Part shown: positions 23,925 through 32,440 of the stretch, in pieces
Layout: each line of letters begins with the position of its first letter
Position numbering within the stretch: position 1 is the stretch's first letter
NCBI RefSeq assembly: GCF_030316885.1
Contig: NZ_JASZYQ010000001.1
Location: 1,364,001-1,428,000 of the forward strand
Origin: Variovorax jilinensis
GTDB lineage: Bacteria > Pseudomonadota > Gammaproteobacteria > Burkholderiales > Burkholderiaceae_C
Direction: 5' to 3'
DNA length: 64,000 nucleotides
The notes under the pieces: generated by a model
Seen by the model: only the letters and a program-made list of their open reading frames with translations
What the model was told of the DNA's origin: nothing
The model's database searches: none
Program-made: the position numbers and the translations under genes

Positions 23925-24830
23925 CTAGCGCGCGGCCTCCTTGAGATCCGCGACCAGGGCGTTCATGAAATCCGGCAACGTGCGTCCGGCCATTGTCTGG
24001 ATCTCGAGGTGCCGCTCCGACATGACGCGATCGCTGAGCGGTATCACGGCCGCATCGCCCGACGCCAGGAAGGCGCGCGCGGAGGCTTCGGCGCAGAAGG
24101 TGATGCCATCGCCTTCCAGCACGAACGCGCAGAGGGCCTGCGCGGAGTTCGATGTGAAGGCCGGCACGATGTCGAGCTTCTTCGCGCTGGCAGCCAGCTC
24201 GATCAGTTGCCGCAGCGTGGTGTCGCTTGACGGCAGCGCCAGCGGAAACTCCAGCAGCCGCGTGAGCGAGACGCGCCGGGATCCGGCCAGTGGATGCCCT
24301 CGACGCACCATGGCCATGACCGGGGCCGGCCGGCGAAACGCCACCTCGATGCCTTTCTCTGCGACCCGGCTGAACGACATTCCGATGTCCGCATCGCCCT
24401 CCAGCACACGGCGCGTCACCTCGGCGGGCAGCGCCACCAGCAGATCGACCAGCACATCGGGGTTGTCGCGCTGGAAGCGGGCGACGGTGCGCGGCAGGAA
24501 GTCGTTCGCGAATCCTTCGACGCTGCACAGGCGGATCAGGCCACGCCGCGCGCCCTTGAGGCGTTCGATCTCGAACACGACGCGTTGGGTGTCGAGTGCC
24601 GCCTTGCGGGCATGGACCAGGAGCAGTTCGCCGGCCGCCGTCGGCACCATGCCGCGACGTCGCCTGTCGAACAGCGAAACATCGAGCGCCCGCTCGAGAT
24701 TGGCGATCTGCCGGCTGATGGCCGACCCGGCCACGTGCAGGCGCAACGAGGCTGCCTGGATCGAGCCGCTGCGGGCAACCTCTGAAAAGTAGCGCAGGGA
24801 GGTTTCCTGCAGAGCACGCGAACGCAACAT
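23925..24830 (-). CDS. LysR-family transcriptional regulator
   Basis: A 301-residue LTTR. The helix-turn-helix is visible at RSGSIQAASLRLHVAGSAIS then RQIANLERALDVSLFDRR (residues 20-57). The unusual 'VAGSAISRQI' in place of the common 'VSQPALS' is typical of one LTTR subgroup. It converges with the lyase gene and is divergent from the YitT-like gene, so it could regulate either. The effector is unknown. Confidence 0.9.
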   Translation of the reverse strand: MLRSRALQETSLRYFSEVARSGSIQAASLRLHVAGSAISRQIANLERALDVSLFDRRRRGMVPTAAGELLLVHARKAALDTQRVVFEIERLKGARRGLIRLCSVEGFANDFLPRTVARFQRDNPDVLVDLLVALPAEVTRRVLEGDADIGMSFSRVAEKGIEVAFRRPAPVMAMVRRGHPLAGSRRVSLTRLLEFPLALPSSDTTLRQLIELAASAKKLDIVPAFTSNSAQALCAFVLEGDGITFCAEASARAFLASGDAAVIPLSDRVMSERHLEIQTMAGRTLPDFMNALVADLKEAAR

Positions 24831-24891
24831 GAGCCCCTTGCGTGAATTGCCGATTCAGCAACGAAGGGGGATTATTTCTCTGCTTCAGAGA

Positions 24892-25566
24892 ATGGGGAAG
24901 GGTGCTTACGCTCGGTGGATGCCAGCTCCCCGTCCCGATGCCGTTCCAGTCGCCGCCGCGTCATCGCAGGCGCCGCTGGCGCACAGCGCATTCGAGGATG
25001 CGCTTGCCATGGCGATCGGGACGCTGTTCATCTCGTTCGGCGTAGCGATGTACACGCAGGCCGGCCTGTTGACTGGCGGCACGGCGGGCCTGGCGTTCCT
25101 GCTGCACTACGCAACCGGGGCGAGGTTCGGCTGGGTGTTCTTCGTGATCAACCTGCCGTTCTACTACCTGGCGTTTCGCCGCATGGGCCTGCGATTCATG
25201 ACCAGGACCTTCGTGGCGGTCGCGCTGGTTTCGTTGCTTTCGGCGGTGCACCCGCTGTTCGTGCCGCTGCAGGGCGTGGCGCCGTTCTACGCCGCTGCCA
25301 TGGGTGGCTTCATCATGGGCACCGGCTTCGTGATCCTGTTCCGCCACGGGGCAAGCCTCGGCGGCATCAACATCGTCGCGCTCTACCTGCAGGACCGCTA
25401 CGGCCTGCGCGCCGGCCACCTGATGCTCGGCATCGACCTGGCGATCCTGGCACTCGCGTACTTCGTTGTCGGCGCGGCGGCGCTGCTGCCGTCAGTGGCG
25501 GGCGCGGTGGCCTTGAACCTGGTCGTCGCGCTGAACCACCGCAAGGACCGCTACGTCGCGATGTGA
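24892..25566 (+). CDS. YitT family (DUF161) multi-spanning membrane protein
   Basis: A protein of about 224 residues with five hydrophobic helices. The motif FISFGVAMYTQAGLLTGGTAG (early) and MGTGFVILFRHGASLGGINI (late) are the repeated 'GLLTGGTaG / GaSxGGxdI' signatures of YitT proteins. There is no C-terminal DUF2179 domain, as in the short proteobacterial form. The start is uncertain: Met codons at 24829, 24892 and 24919 are in frame and none has a good ribosome binding site; the first overlaps the divergent LysR gene. Function is not known; a transport role is guessed for the family. Confidence 0.85.
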   Translation: MGKGAYARWMPAPRPDAVPVAAASSQAPLAHSAFEDALAMAIGTLFISFGVAMYTQAGLLTGGTAGLAFLLHYATGARFGWVFFVINLPFYYLAFRRMGLRFMTRTFVAVALVSLLSAVHPLFVPLQGVAPFYAAAMGGFIMGTGFVILFRHGASLGGINIVALYLQDRYGLRAGHLMLGIDLAILALAYFVVGAAALLPSVAGAVALNLVVALNHRKDRYVAM

Positions 25567-25588
25567 CATCAACCTCCTGGAGTGCATC

Positions 25589-27139
25589 TTGTCTTCTTCC
25601 TCGATCTCTTGCGCGCTGCGCACCTTTGCCGCTTCCGCCGCCATGGCCTGCTGCGCGTTCGCCTCGCATGCCCAATCCGTGCTCTCGCCCGCCGATGCCG
25701 AGCGCTTCGCGAAGGCCTCGTTTCCCGAGTATCTCGAGCTGCTGGCGATCCCCAGCGATGCGGCGCAGCCGCCGGACATCCAGCGGAACGCGGCGTGGCT
25801 CGAGAAGGCGTTCCAGAAGCGTGGTTTCCAGACCCGCACCCTGGCCAACGAAGGCAAGCCGCTGGTCTATGCCGAGCTCGGTCCGCAAGTCCCAGGCCGC
25901 AGGACGGTGCTGTACTACATGCACTTCGATGCGCAACCGGTGAAGGCATCGGAGTGGAAGTCCGATCCGTGGCAGCCGGTTCTGAAGGCACGCGATGCCG
26001 CCGGCGAATGGGCCGTGCTGCCGATCGAGCGCTTGCAGCAATCGCCGATCGATCCGGAATGGCGCGTGTTCGCGCGCGCCTCCGCCGACGACAAGGGGCC
26101 GATCGTGATGTTCCTTGCTGCCATGGACACGCTGAATGCAGCCGGACGCAAGCCCGACATCAACGTCAAGGTGTTGCTCGATTCGGAGGAAGAGAAGGGT
26201 TCGCCCAGACTGCACCTCGTCATGCGCGAACACGAAGCCTTGCTCAAGAGTGACGGCATCGTCGTGCACGACGGCGCGATGCCGGTGAGCAACGAGCCCG
26301 GCATCAACTTCGGCAATCGTGGATCGGTGGCGGTCGACCTGACCGTGTTCGGTGCGACGTCGGCCGCCCACAGCGGCACCTATGGCAACGTGGTGCCCAA
26401 CCCTGCGCTGAATCTGGCCAATCTGCTCGCGAGCATGAAAGACGCCGACGGCAAGGTGACGGTGCCCGGCTACTACGACCGCGTGAAGATCAGCGAGGAC
26501 GATCGCCGCCAGATGGCGGCACAGGCACCGCCACCCGGCAACCTCGAGGAGCGCTTCGGCGTGGCGCGTCTGGATCGGCTGGCGGCAAACCCGGTGGAGG
26601 CGGTGCAATACCCCTCGCTCGACCTGCTCGGCATCCAGTCCGGCGGAACCGGACCGACAGCGGCCAATGCCATCCCGGCCACTGCCGTCGCCACGCTCAA
26701 CATGCGCACCGTGCCGGAGACGCCGCCGGACTACCTCTTCGATCTGCTGAAGCGCCATGTGCAGGCCAAGGGCTATCACGTGATCGACGGCAAGGCACCG
26801 ACTGCCGAGGAACGTGCCCGCTACCCGCTGCTCGCATCGATGACCCTGATGGCCTACCCGAGCACCGCGACCGCGGCACGCCTCGAGATGGACTCTCCGC
26901 TCGCGGCCTGGGTGGTCAAGGGCGTGACGGCGCCACGCAACATCGCGCCACAGAAGTCACGCATGGGCGGTTCGACCCTGCCGATGAGCGGCGCGGTCGA
27001 CGTGCTCAAGACGGCCTACGTGGTGGTGCCGCTCGTCAACGCCGACGACAACCAGCACACCTTCGACGAGAACCTGCGGCTGGGCAACTATCTGGAAGGG
27101 GTGCGAACCATCCATTCGATGCTGACGACGCCCTATTGA
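25589..27139 (+). CDS. M20 family metallopeptidase, exported
   Basis: A 516-residue zinc peptidase. It begins at a TTG (25589) with a GGAG six bases upstream; no ATG gives a complete signal peptide. The signal peptide ends near ASHAQS (about 29). Metal motifs: MHFDAQPV (about 111-118, the H-x-D pair), DDKG, the DSEEEKGSP catalytic glutamate region and a final NQHTFDENL with the last histidine ligand. Members hydrolyse dipeptides, N-acyl amino acids or carboxypeptide bonds. It is cotranscribed with nothing obvious; the YitT-like gene ends 22 bases before it. Confidence 0.88.
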   Translation: MSSSSISCALRTFAASAAMACCAFASHAQSVLSPADAERFAKASFPEYLELLAIPSDAAQPPDIQRNAAWLEKAFQKRGFQTRTLANEGKPLVYAELGPQVPGRRTVLYYMHFDAQPVKASEWKSDPWQPVLKARDAAGEWAVLPIERLQQSPIDPEWRVFARASADDKGPIVMFLAAMDTLNAAGRKPDINVKVLLDSEEEKGSPRLHLVMREHEALLKSDGIVVHDGAMPVSNEPGINFGNRGSVAVDLTVFGATSAAHSGTYGNVVPNPALNLANLLASMKDADGKVTVPGYYDRVKISEDDRRQMAAQAPPPGNLEERFGVARLDRLAANPVEAVQYPSLDLLGIQSGGTGPTAANAIPATAVATLNMRTVPETPPDYLFDLLKRHVQAKGYHVIDGKAPTAEERARYPLLASMTLMAYPSTATAARLEMDSPLAAWVVKGVTAPRNIAPQKSRMGGSTLPMSGAVDVLKTAYVVVPLVNADDNQHTFDENLRLGNYLEGVRTIHSMLTTPY

Positions 27140-27326
27140 CTTCGGGATGCAGCGATCGGCCGTGGTGCTCTTGAACTGGACCTTCGCTGTCCAGCGCTCT
27201 GGCGACCAGGGCCGAGTCGGCCTTAAGGCCCGCGCTTCAGATGGCGGCGCAATTCAACAGCGTGATCTTGAAGAGCTTCATGATCTGTTCTCAGGGTTCG
27301 CGGACGGGACGCGGATGGAGATGGCA

Positions 27327-27911
27327 TCAGGGCGCCGGCACCACCTGGTAATAGACGCCGTTGGCGCCGTAGTAGGGCCGGAACCAGCTCGAGCCGACGT
27401 TGTAGTAGCTGACGCCGCCGATGGTGGCCACCCCGGCGCCGGGCGGCAGCACCGTGTAGTTGGTTCCCATCACGTAGACCGGCCGCGCCGCGGCGCTGGC
27501 AACGGCCGCGCCGGCCACGGCACCGACGGCGACGCCGGCGGCCACCGCGCCGGCACTGACGCCGCAGTCGTAGCAGCCGCCCACCACGCCCACCGGGGCG
27601 TGATAGGGCGCATAGCCCGGGGCGCCGTAGGCCGGCGGATGGTAGGTGGTGAAGCCGCCCGCGGTCGTGTGATAGCCGCCGTAGCCCGCGACACCCGCGC
27701 TGTGGCCGCCGTCGGCATTGGTATGGCTCCAGCCGCCCATGACGTTGGCCGAGGTCGAGCCGCCCCAGCGGTTGTCGTGGGTGGCCGTGCCGCCGCCGCC
27801 GAACGAGTGGCCGCCGAAGCGGTTGGCGCTGGCCCAGGCCGAGGCCTGGGAGTGGAAGCCGATGCCCGCGCACAGCGCGAGCACGAGAGGAAGGTATGCG
27901 GCCTTGATCAT
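27327..27911 (-). CDS. glycine-rich secreted protein of unknown function
   Basis: A 194-residue protein with a signal peptide (cleavage near ASAWA, about 26), then a Gly/His/Thr-rich low-complexity stretch (GGHSFGGGGTATHDNRWGG), a YHPPAYGAPGYAPYHAP segment, one CYDC pair, a hydrophobic Ala/Val/Gly helix (about 120-145) and a conserved Tyr-rich C-terminal module ending YYQVVPAP. Similar C-terminal modules follow glycine-rich regions in many uncharacterised proteobacterial envelope proteins. It is encoded 10 bases after the DUF2092 gene, so the two probably act together. The start ATG is preceded by GAGGAGAG. Confidence 0.75.
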   Translation of the reverse strand: MIKAAYLPLVLALCAGIGFHSQASAWASANRFGGHSFGGGGTATHDNRWGGSTSANVMGGWSHTNADGGHSAGVAGYGGYHTTAGGFTTYHPPAYGAPGYAPYHAPVGVVGGCYDCGVSAGAVAAGVAVGAVAGAAVASAAARPVYVMGTNYTVLPPGAGVATIGGVSYYNVGSSWFRPYYGANGVYYQVVPAP

Positions 27912-27921
27912 GAAGCTCTCC

Positions 27922-28764
27922 TCAGGGGGCGGTGGTCTTGGGGGCCTTGGCGGCCTTGCGCGCGCCAGCCGGGGCCTTCGGCGAAGCGAAGGTGATCGGC
28001 GTGGCGTTCCTGGCATCGAGCGAAGCGAAGGCATTGGCCGCGATGACCGGATCGAGCTTCCAGTTCGACAGCGTCACCTCGTGGCGCAGGCGCAGCGGAT
28101 CGCCACGGTAGACCACGCGCATCTTGCGCGGCAGGTGGTCGCTGCTGCCGACCCACAGCTGCATGAACATCTCGCCGTTGACCAGCGCCAGCACGTCCGT
28201 GGTCGTGCCGTCGACCACCTTGGACTGGCCGACGTAGAAGGCCTTGGAGAGCCCTTCGCTGATCAGCTTGTAGGGGTCTGAGCCGACGATGTCGGCAAAC
28301 GGGAAATAGATCGCCGCGCTCTTGAAGGCGCTTTCCAGCATGGCATCGATGGATGGCGGCGCCGGCGCCACCGCCACCAGCTTCTCGGCCGGTGCGTAGG
28401 CCATGAGCGACTTGCCGTCGTAGTAGTACTCGGCCGCCGGCCCGTCGCCCACGGTCACGACCCGCAGCTTGTCGGGGCGCTGCATGAGCACTTCGCTGGT
28501 CGTGAAGTAGGCCAGGGGCGGGCCGACCCGGCTGGGGCTCTCGTAGGTGGCGACGGCGGTGAACGCCATCGACTGGGCGCCGGTCAGCGTGGTGCTCATG
28601 GCCCGAAGCACATCCATGGCGCGGGGTTCGAGCGCCGCTGCCTGCGTGGCCTTGGCGCGGGCAGCCGCAGGCCTGGCCGGAGCGGACTGGGCCATCGCGG
28701 CACTCGCCAGCGCGGCCGACACGATCAGCAGCAGCAAGCCGCCGAAGTTTCGAAGTCGTTTCAT
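27922..28764 (-). CDS. DUF2092 domain periplasmic protein
   Basis: A 280-residue exported protein. The signal peptide (MKRLRNFGGLLLLIVSAALA, cleavage after AMAQ) is followed by an Ala/Pro-rich linker to about residue 55 and then the DUF2092 fold: 'ALEPRAMDVLRAMSTTLTGA', 'PDKLRVVTVGDGPAAEYYYDG' and 'DGTTTDVLALVNGEMFMQLW'. The fold resembles lipoprotein carriers of the LolA/LppX type, but no ligand is known. It is cotranscribed with the glycine-rich secreted protein downstream. The start at 28764 has GGAGAC before it; the upstream open frame is not coding. Confidence 0.82.
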   Translation of the reverse strand: MKRLRNFGGLLLLIVSAALASAAMAQSAPARPAAARAKATQAAALEPRAMDVLRAMSTTLTGAQSMAFTAVATYESPSRVGPPLAYFTTSEVLMQRPDKLRVVTVGDGPAAEYYYDGKSLMAYAPAEKLVAVAPAPPSIDAMLESAFKSAAIYFPFADIVGSDPYKLISEGLSKAFYVGQSKVVDGTTTDVLALVNGEMFMQLWVGSSDHLPRKMRVVYRGDPLRLRHEVTLSNWKLDPVIAANAFASLDARNATPITFASPKAPAGARKAAKAPKTTAP

Positions 28765-29016
28765 GAGAGTCTCCTGCTCCTGCGGTTGTGAAGGCCATCG
28801 GCACGGGCAGGAAGCCGATGACCTGTCGGCTCGGTGCGCTGCGCATGGGCGTCGGCGCAGGTGTGCTCGTCGCCGCGATTGCACTGAACTTAGCGGTGAC
28901 GAGGCCGTCGGGAAATTGGACCTTGGGCCAATAAGGGTCCTCTCGAGCGCGGTTGCGGCACATCCTTCAGTGCGATTCTGTGGCCCCGTCGACCGTCCGG
29001 TCCTGGCCGATCACGC

Positions 29017-29511
29017 CTAAGTTGCGGCCAATCTGTCGATGGCCGAAGGTGCATCCGCAGTGGCGCAGTCGGTACTCGTACGCCGGGGCGGCGTCGACAT
29101 CCTGGTCGACGTCGTCGGCGGTTCCAGTGCGCCGGGCGGGGCGATGCCCGGGTGCAGCGGCACCCCGGGCACATCCAGTCGCAGCTTCATGATGCAGCCA
29201 TGGGTCGAGTCCGTGACGAACAGGGTCGAGCGGTCCGCACCGCCGAAGGCGATGTTGGTGATCGACGCACCCGCCGGACCGCGCAGCACCAGCATCGGCT
29301 CGGCGCGGGCATTCAGCACCCACACGTAGCCCAGACCGGGATTGGCCACCAGCACGCGACCTTCGGCATCGACCGCCAGGCCGTCCGGGCCGCTGGGACC
29401 GTAGGAGGTGAAGAACTGGCCGACCTTCGCCACGCTGCCGTCGGCAAGCAGCGGCACGCGCCAGACGCAGTTGCCGCGCGTCAGGGCGGCTTGACGATCG
29501 TTCCTCGGCAT
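29017..29511 (-). pseudogene. truncated SMP-30/gluconolactonase-like protein (C-terminal part only)
   Basis: The 164 residues from the Met at 29511 contain only the last third of a six-bladed SMP-30/gluconolactonase propeller: GNCVWRVPLLADGSV, GPDGLAVDAEGRVLVANPG, then NIAFGGADRSTLFVTDSTHG and a proper 'GVPLHPG' ending at about residue 121. The first 200 or so residues, with the metal-binding Glu, are missing. The last 45 residues are out-of-family Ser/Thr/Pro-rich sequence. A ribosome binding site (GGAGACCTCC) does precede the Met, so a short protein may still be made. It lies 31 bases after a hydroxyacid dehydrogenase gene in the same operon. Confidence 0.65.
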
Positions 29512-29542
29512 GGAGGTCTCCTGTCGGCTCTGAAGAGGCGGC

Positions 29543-30472
29543 TCAGGCGGCGGCGGTCGCACGCCTGCCGAGCGCCTCGAGTGCGTTGCGTGCGGCAGCA
29601 ACGCCCATGTTCACGTACGCGTCGCTGGTGACTCCGCCGATGTGCGGGCTCAGCACCAGGCCGCGTTCGTTCTGGAACGGGTGGCCGGCGGTCATCGGTT
29701 CGACGGCGAAGCTGTCGAGGCCGGCGCTCGATACCTGGCCCGATCGAACCGCGGCCCGCAGGGCGTCCTCGTCGACGAGGCCGCCACGGGCGGTATTGAC
29801 GACGATCACCCCTCGCTTGCACTTTGCGATCGTGTCGGCGTTCAGCAGGCTCCGGTTGCCTTCGGTCAACGGGCAGTGCAGCGAGATGGCATCCGATTCG
29901 CGCCAGATCGTTTCCAGGTCCACGCTGGAGACGTACGAGGGCAGGTTGTTCGCGTAGGGGTCGAAGCCGATGACGCGCATGTCCAGCGCGTCGGCCATCC
30001 GGGCGAAGCGCAGGCCGATCGCGCCCAGCCCGATCAGGCCCACCGTGCGTCCGGCCAGTTCGATGCTCTTGTGCGTGGCCTTGTCCCAATGGCCCGCATG
30101 CATGCGCGCATCCAGCGAGACGACGGACTTGGCACAGGCCAGGAGCAGCGCCAGGGCCTGCTCGGCAACGGCCGCGGCATTGGCGCCGACCGCCGCGACC
30201 ACCTCGACGCCCCGCTCCCCGGCGGCGACCTTGTCGATCGTGTCGGTGCCGCTGCCGTGCTTGGAGATCACCCGCAGTGCGGGCGCCGCGTCCATCGCGG
30301 CTGCACCCACCTTGCTGTAGCGCACGATGATGGCGACCGGGTTGTGGGTGGCGCACAGCGCCACGATGTCGTCCTCGGTCGGCGTCTTGCCGGCGAAGAT
30401 CACTTCGTGATCCGTCAGCAGATCCAGGGCTTGCGGCGCGAGGTCGGCACCCGTGACGAGGATGGCGCTCAC
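29543..30472 (-). CDS. D-2-hydroxyacid dehydrogenase (phosphoglycerate dehydrogenase-like)
   Basis: A 309-residue NAD-dependent dehydrogenase. Seen: the cofactor motif GLIGLGAIG (about 146-154), SLHCPLTEGNRSLLN with the family's hCPxT, NTARGGLVDEDAL with the substrate Arg, and LSPHIGGVT with the catalytic His. The start is a GTG at 30472 that overlaps the stop of the RraA-like gene (GTGA); the longer frame is non-coding. It probably interconverts a 2-oxo and a D-2-hydroxy acid that feeds or drains the aldolase encoded beside it. The substrate is unknown. Confidence 0.88.
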   Translation of the reverse strand: MSAILVTGADLAPQALDLLTDHEVIFAGKTPTEDDIVALCATHNPVAIIVRYSKVGAAAMDAAPALRVISKHGSGTDTIDKVAAGERGVEVVAAVGANAAAVAEQALALLLACAKSVVSLDARMHAGHWDKATHKSIELAGRTVGLIGLGAIGLRFARMADALDMRVIGFDPYANNLPSYVSSVDLETIWRESDAISLHCPLTEGNRSLLNADTIAKCKRGVIVVNTARGGLVDEDALRAAVRSGQVSSAGLDSFAVEPMTAGHPFQNERGLVLSPHIGGVTSDAYVNMGVAAARNALEALGRRATAAA

Positions 30473-31158
30473 AGCGCTTCCCCTTCCTTCAGCACGCCGG
30501 CCGAGCGCAGGGCGGCGTCGAGCCACCTGGCGGCGGTGTCGCCGGTCTTGATGGCGGCGATGCGCGCGGCCTCGTCCTTGACCTTCTTCGCGGCCAGCGG
30601 AAGCAGGGCCTCGATCTTCTCGCGCTCCACCACCACCACGCCGTCGCCGTCGCCGATCACGAAGTCGCCGGCGCGCACCGTGACGCCGCCGACCGACACC
30701 GGGTGGCCGATGCGCCCGCCGATGCTCTTGGTCGGCCCGTTCGGATTGGTGCCGACCGAGAACACCGGATAGTCCATCTCGTCGATCTCGAGGCTGTCGC
30801 GACAGGCGCCGTCCATGACGACGCCGGCGATGCCCAGCTGCTTGCAGGCGGTCATCATGATCGTGCCCATCAGCGCGGAGGTCAGGTCGCCCTTGCCGTC
30901 GATCACCAGCACGTCGCCCGGCTTGGCCATCGCGATGGCGGCATGGATCATCAGGTTGTCGCCGGGGCGCACTTCGACGGTGAGCGCGGTGCCGGCCAGC
31001 TTCATGCGCGGCCTGAGCGCCTTGATGCGGGCGTCGAGCGCGCCGCGGCGGCCGGCCACGTCGGCCAGGATCGCGGGCTGCAGCTCCGCGGCCTGCGCCA
31101 CGATATGCGCCGGGACGCGTTCGAAGTCACGAATGATGTCGGGAAGCTTGGCGGTCAT
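30469..31158 (-). CDS. RraA-like protein, 4-carboxy-4-hydroxy-2-oxoadipate / HMG aldolase family
   Basis: A 229-residue protein of the RraA fold. The motif GDVLVIDGKGDLTSALMGTI (about 81-100) and GIAGVVMDGACRDSLEID with the Arg-Asp that binds metal-pyruvate enolate (about 110-127) are those of the class II CHA/HMG aldolases rather than of the RNase E inhibitor. Such enzymes cleave 4-hydroxy-4-methyl or 4-carboxy-2-oxo acids to pyruvate and also decarboxylate oxaloacetate. It is coupled to the hydroxyacid dehydrogenase and preceded by a Bug receptor gene, suggesting an organic acid pathway. Confidence 0.85.
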   Translation of the reverse strand: MTAKLPDIIRDFERVPAHIVAQAAELQPAILADVAGRRGALDARIKALRPRMKLAGTALTVEVRPGDNLMIHAAIAMAKPGDVLVIDGKGDLTSALMGTIMMTACKQLGIAGVVMDGACRDSLEIDEMDYPVFSVGTNPNGPTKSIGGRIGHPVSVGGVTVRAGDFVIGDGDGVVVVEREKIEALLPLAAKKVKDEAARIAAIKTGDTAARWLDAALRSAGVLKEGEAL

Positions 31159-31238
31159 GAGCGGCTTTCGTTGGATGGATGCATGGATGAATGAGGGAGC
31201 GAGTGACGCGAGGCGGGCATGGCTGCGCCCCGGCAGGC

Positions 31239-31256
31239 CGCGGTGCGGACACCGCG
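31239..31256 (-). terminator. 7-bp hairpin between the Bug receptor and the RraA-like gene
   Basis: CGCGGTG (31239-31245) and CACCGCG (31250-31256) pair around a 4-base loop in the 138-base gap after the receptor gene stop. No T-run follows on the minus strand, so it may reduce rather than end transcription. Nearer the RraA start the leader holds several short CATC-type repeats. Confidence 0.35.
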
Positions 31257-31296
31257 TCTGCCTTCAGCGATCGTTCTCGCGTCGGTGGGGGGTAGG

Positions 31297-32313
31297 TCAG
31301 TCGACCTTGGCGCCGGATTCCTTGACGATCGGGCCCCAGCGGCCGATGTCGTCGTGGATCAGCTTGGCGAATTGCTCGGGCGTCCCGCCCAGGGCATCGG
31401 TGCCCTGGCTGGCGAGCTTCTTCTTCACTTCCGGGTCCTGCAGCGCCTTGTTGAAGGCGGTGTTGAGCTTCGTGACCACGTCCTTGGGCAGGCCGGCCGG
31501 TCCTGCGACGCCGAACCAGGTCACGGCCTCGAAGTCCTTGAAGCCGGACTCGGCCACCGTGGGCACGTTCGGCAGGTCGGCGGTGCGCTTGGCCGAGGTG
31601 ACTGCGAGGATGCGCATCTTGCCGTTCTTGACGTAGCCGATCAGTGTCGGCACCGACGACATGTACATCTGGATCTGGCCGCCGATGAGGTCGGTCGAGC
31701 CTTGCGCGGCACCCTTGTACGGGACGTGCGTCAACTTCACGCCGGAGGTCTTCTGCAGCAGCTCGGTGGCCAGATGTGCCACCGTGCCGCTCCCCGAGCT
31801 CGCGTAGTTGAGGCTGGCGGGCTTGGCCTTGGCCGCAGCCACCACGTCGGCCACGGTCTTGTAGGGCGAGTCGGCCGCCACCACGAGGGCCAGCGGCGCG
31901 CTCGCGACCGTGACGATCGGCGTCAGGTCCTTCTCCGGGTTGTAGGGGAGCTTGGGATAGAGCGTCGGATTGATCGCGAGGTTGCTCGTCTGGCCGAGCA
32001 CCAGGGTGTAGCCGTCGGCCGGTGCCTTCGCCGCCGCATCGACGCCGAGGTTGCCGCCGGAGCCCGGCTTGTTGTCGATGATGATCGACCAGCCGTTGGA
32101 GACCGCCACCTTGTTGGCGACCTCACGCGCGATCAGGTCGGTCCCGCCGCCCGCAGGAAACGGCACGATGAGCTTGATGGCCCGCGAGGGATAGGCCGCC
32201 TGGGCCGATGCCGGTGCGTGGATCGCGAGCATCGAGGCAGCGACGAGCGCGGTGGTGGCCGCGAGGCCGGTGAAGCGGCGCGAAGCCGTGGCGGTGGAAG
32301 CGCGGTGTTGCAT
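31297..32313 (-). CDS. Bug-family tripartite tricarboxylate-type solute receptor
   Basis: A 338-residue periplasmic receptor. The signal peptide is long (about 38 residues) with cleavage near SAQA. The mature start AYPSRAIKLIVPFPAGGGTD is the Bug ligand loop, and PADGYTLVLG and NPTLYPKLPYNPEKDLTPI are conserved. It is downstream of a LysR gene on the same strand and upstream of the aldolase and dehydrogenase genes, so it likely delivers or senses that pathway's acid. Two ATCGATAG repeats lie in its promoter region. Confidence 0.93.
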   Translation of the reverse strand: MQHRASTATASRRFTGLAATTALVAASMLAIHAPASAQAAYPSRAIKLIVPFPAGGGTDLIAREVANKVAVSNGWSIIIDNKPGSGGNLGVDAAAKAPADGYTLVLGQTSNLAINPTLYPKLPYNPEKDLTPIVTVASAPLALVVAADSPYKTVADVVAAAKAKPASLNYASSGSGTVAHLATELLQKTSGVKLTHVPYKGAAQGSTDLIGGQIQMYMSSVPTLIGYVKNGKMRILAVTSAKRTADLPNVPTVAESGFKDFEAVTWFGVAGPAGLPKDVVTKLNTAFNKALQDPEVKKKLASQGTDALGGTPEQFAKLIHDDIGRWGPIVKESGAKVD

Positions 32314-32400
32314 GTCTTGTCTCCATTCGGCCCGCTTCGCCAGATTGCGAGCGGTGCGTTCAGTGAGGCCAAGTATTCGCGCCGCAGCCCATACAGTCCA

Positions 32401-32425
32401 ATCGATAGTTTTTTCAGATCGATAG
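32401..32425. promoter_or_regulatory. Direct repeats of ATCGATAG upstream of the Bug receptor, probable LysR operator
   Basis: ATCGATAG occurs at 32401-32408 and again at 32418-32425, 17 bases apart, with a run of six T between. Each contains the palindrome ATCGAT. They lie in the 127-base gap between the LysR gene and the receptor gene, 88-112 bases before the receptor start, where an LTTR activator would bind. Confidence 0.45.
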
Positions 32426-32440
32426 ATTTGGCTTGGGGTA

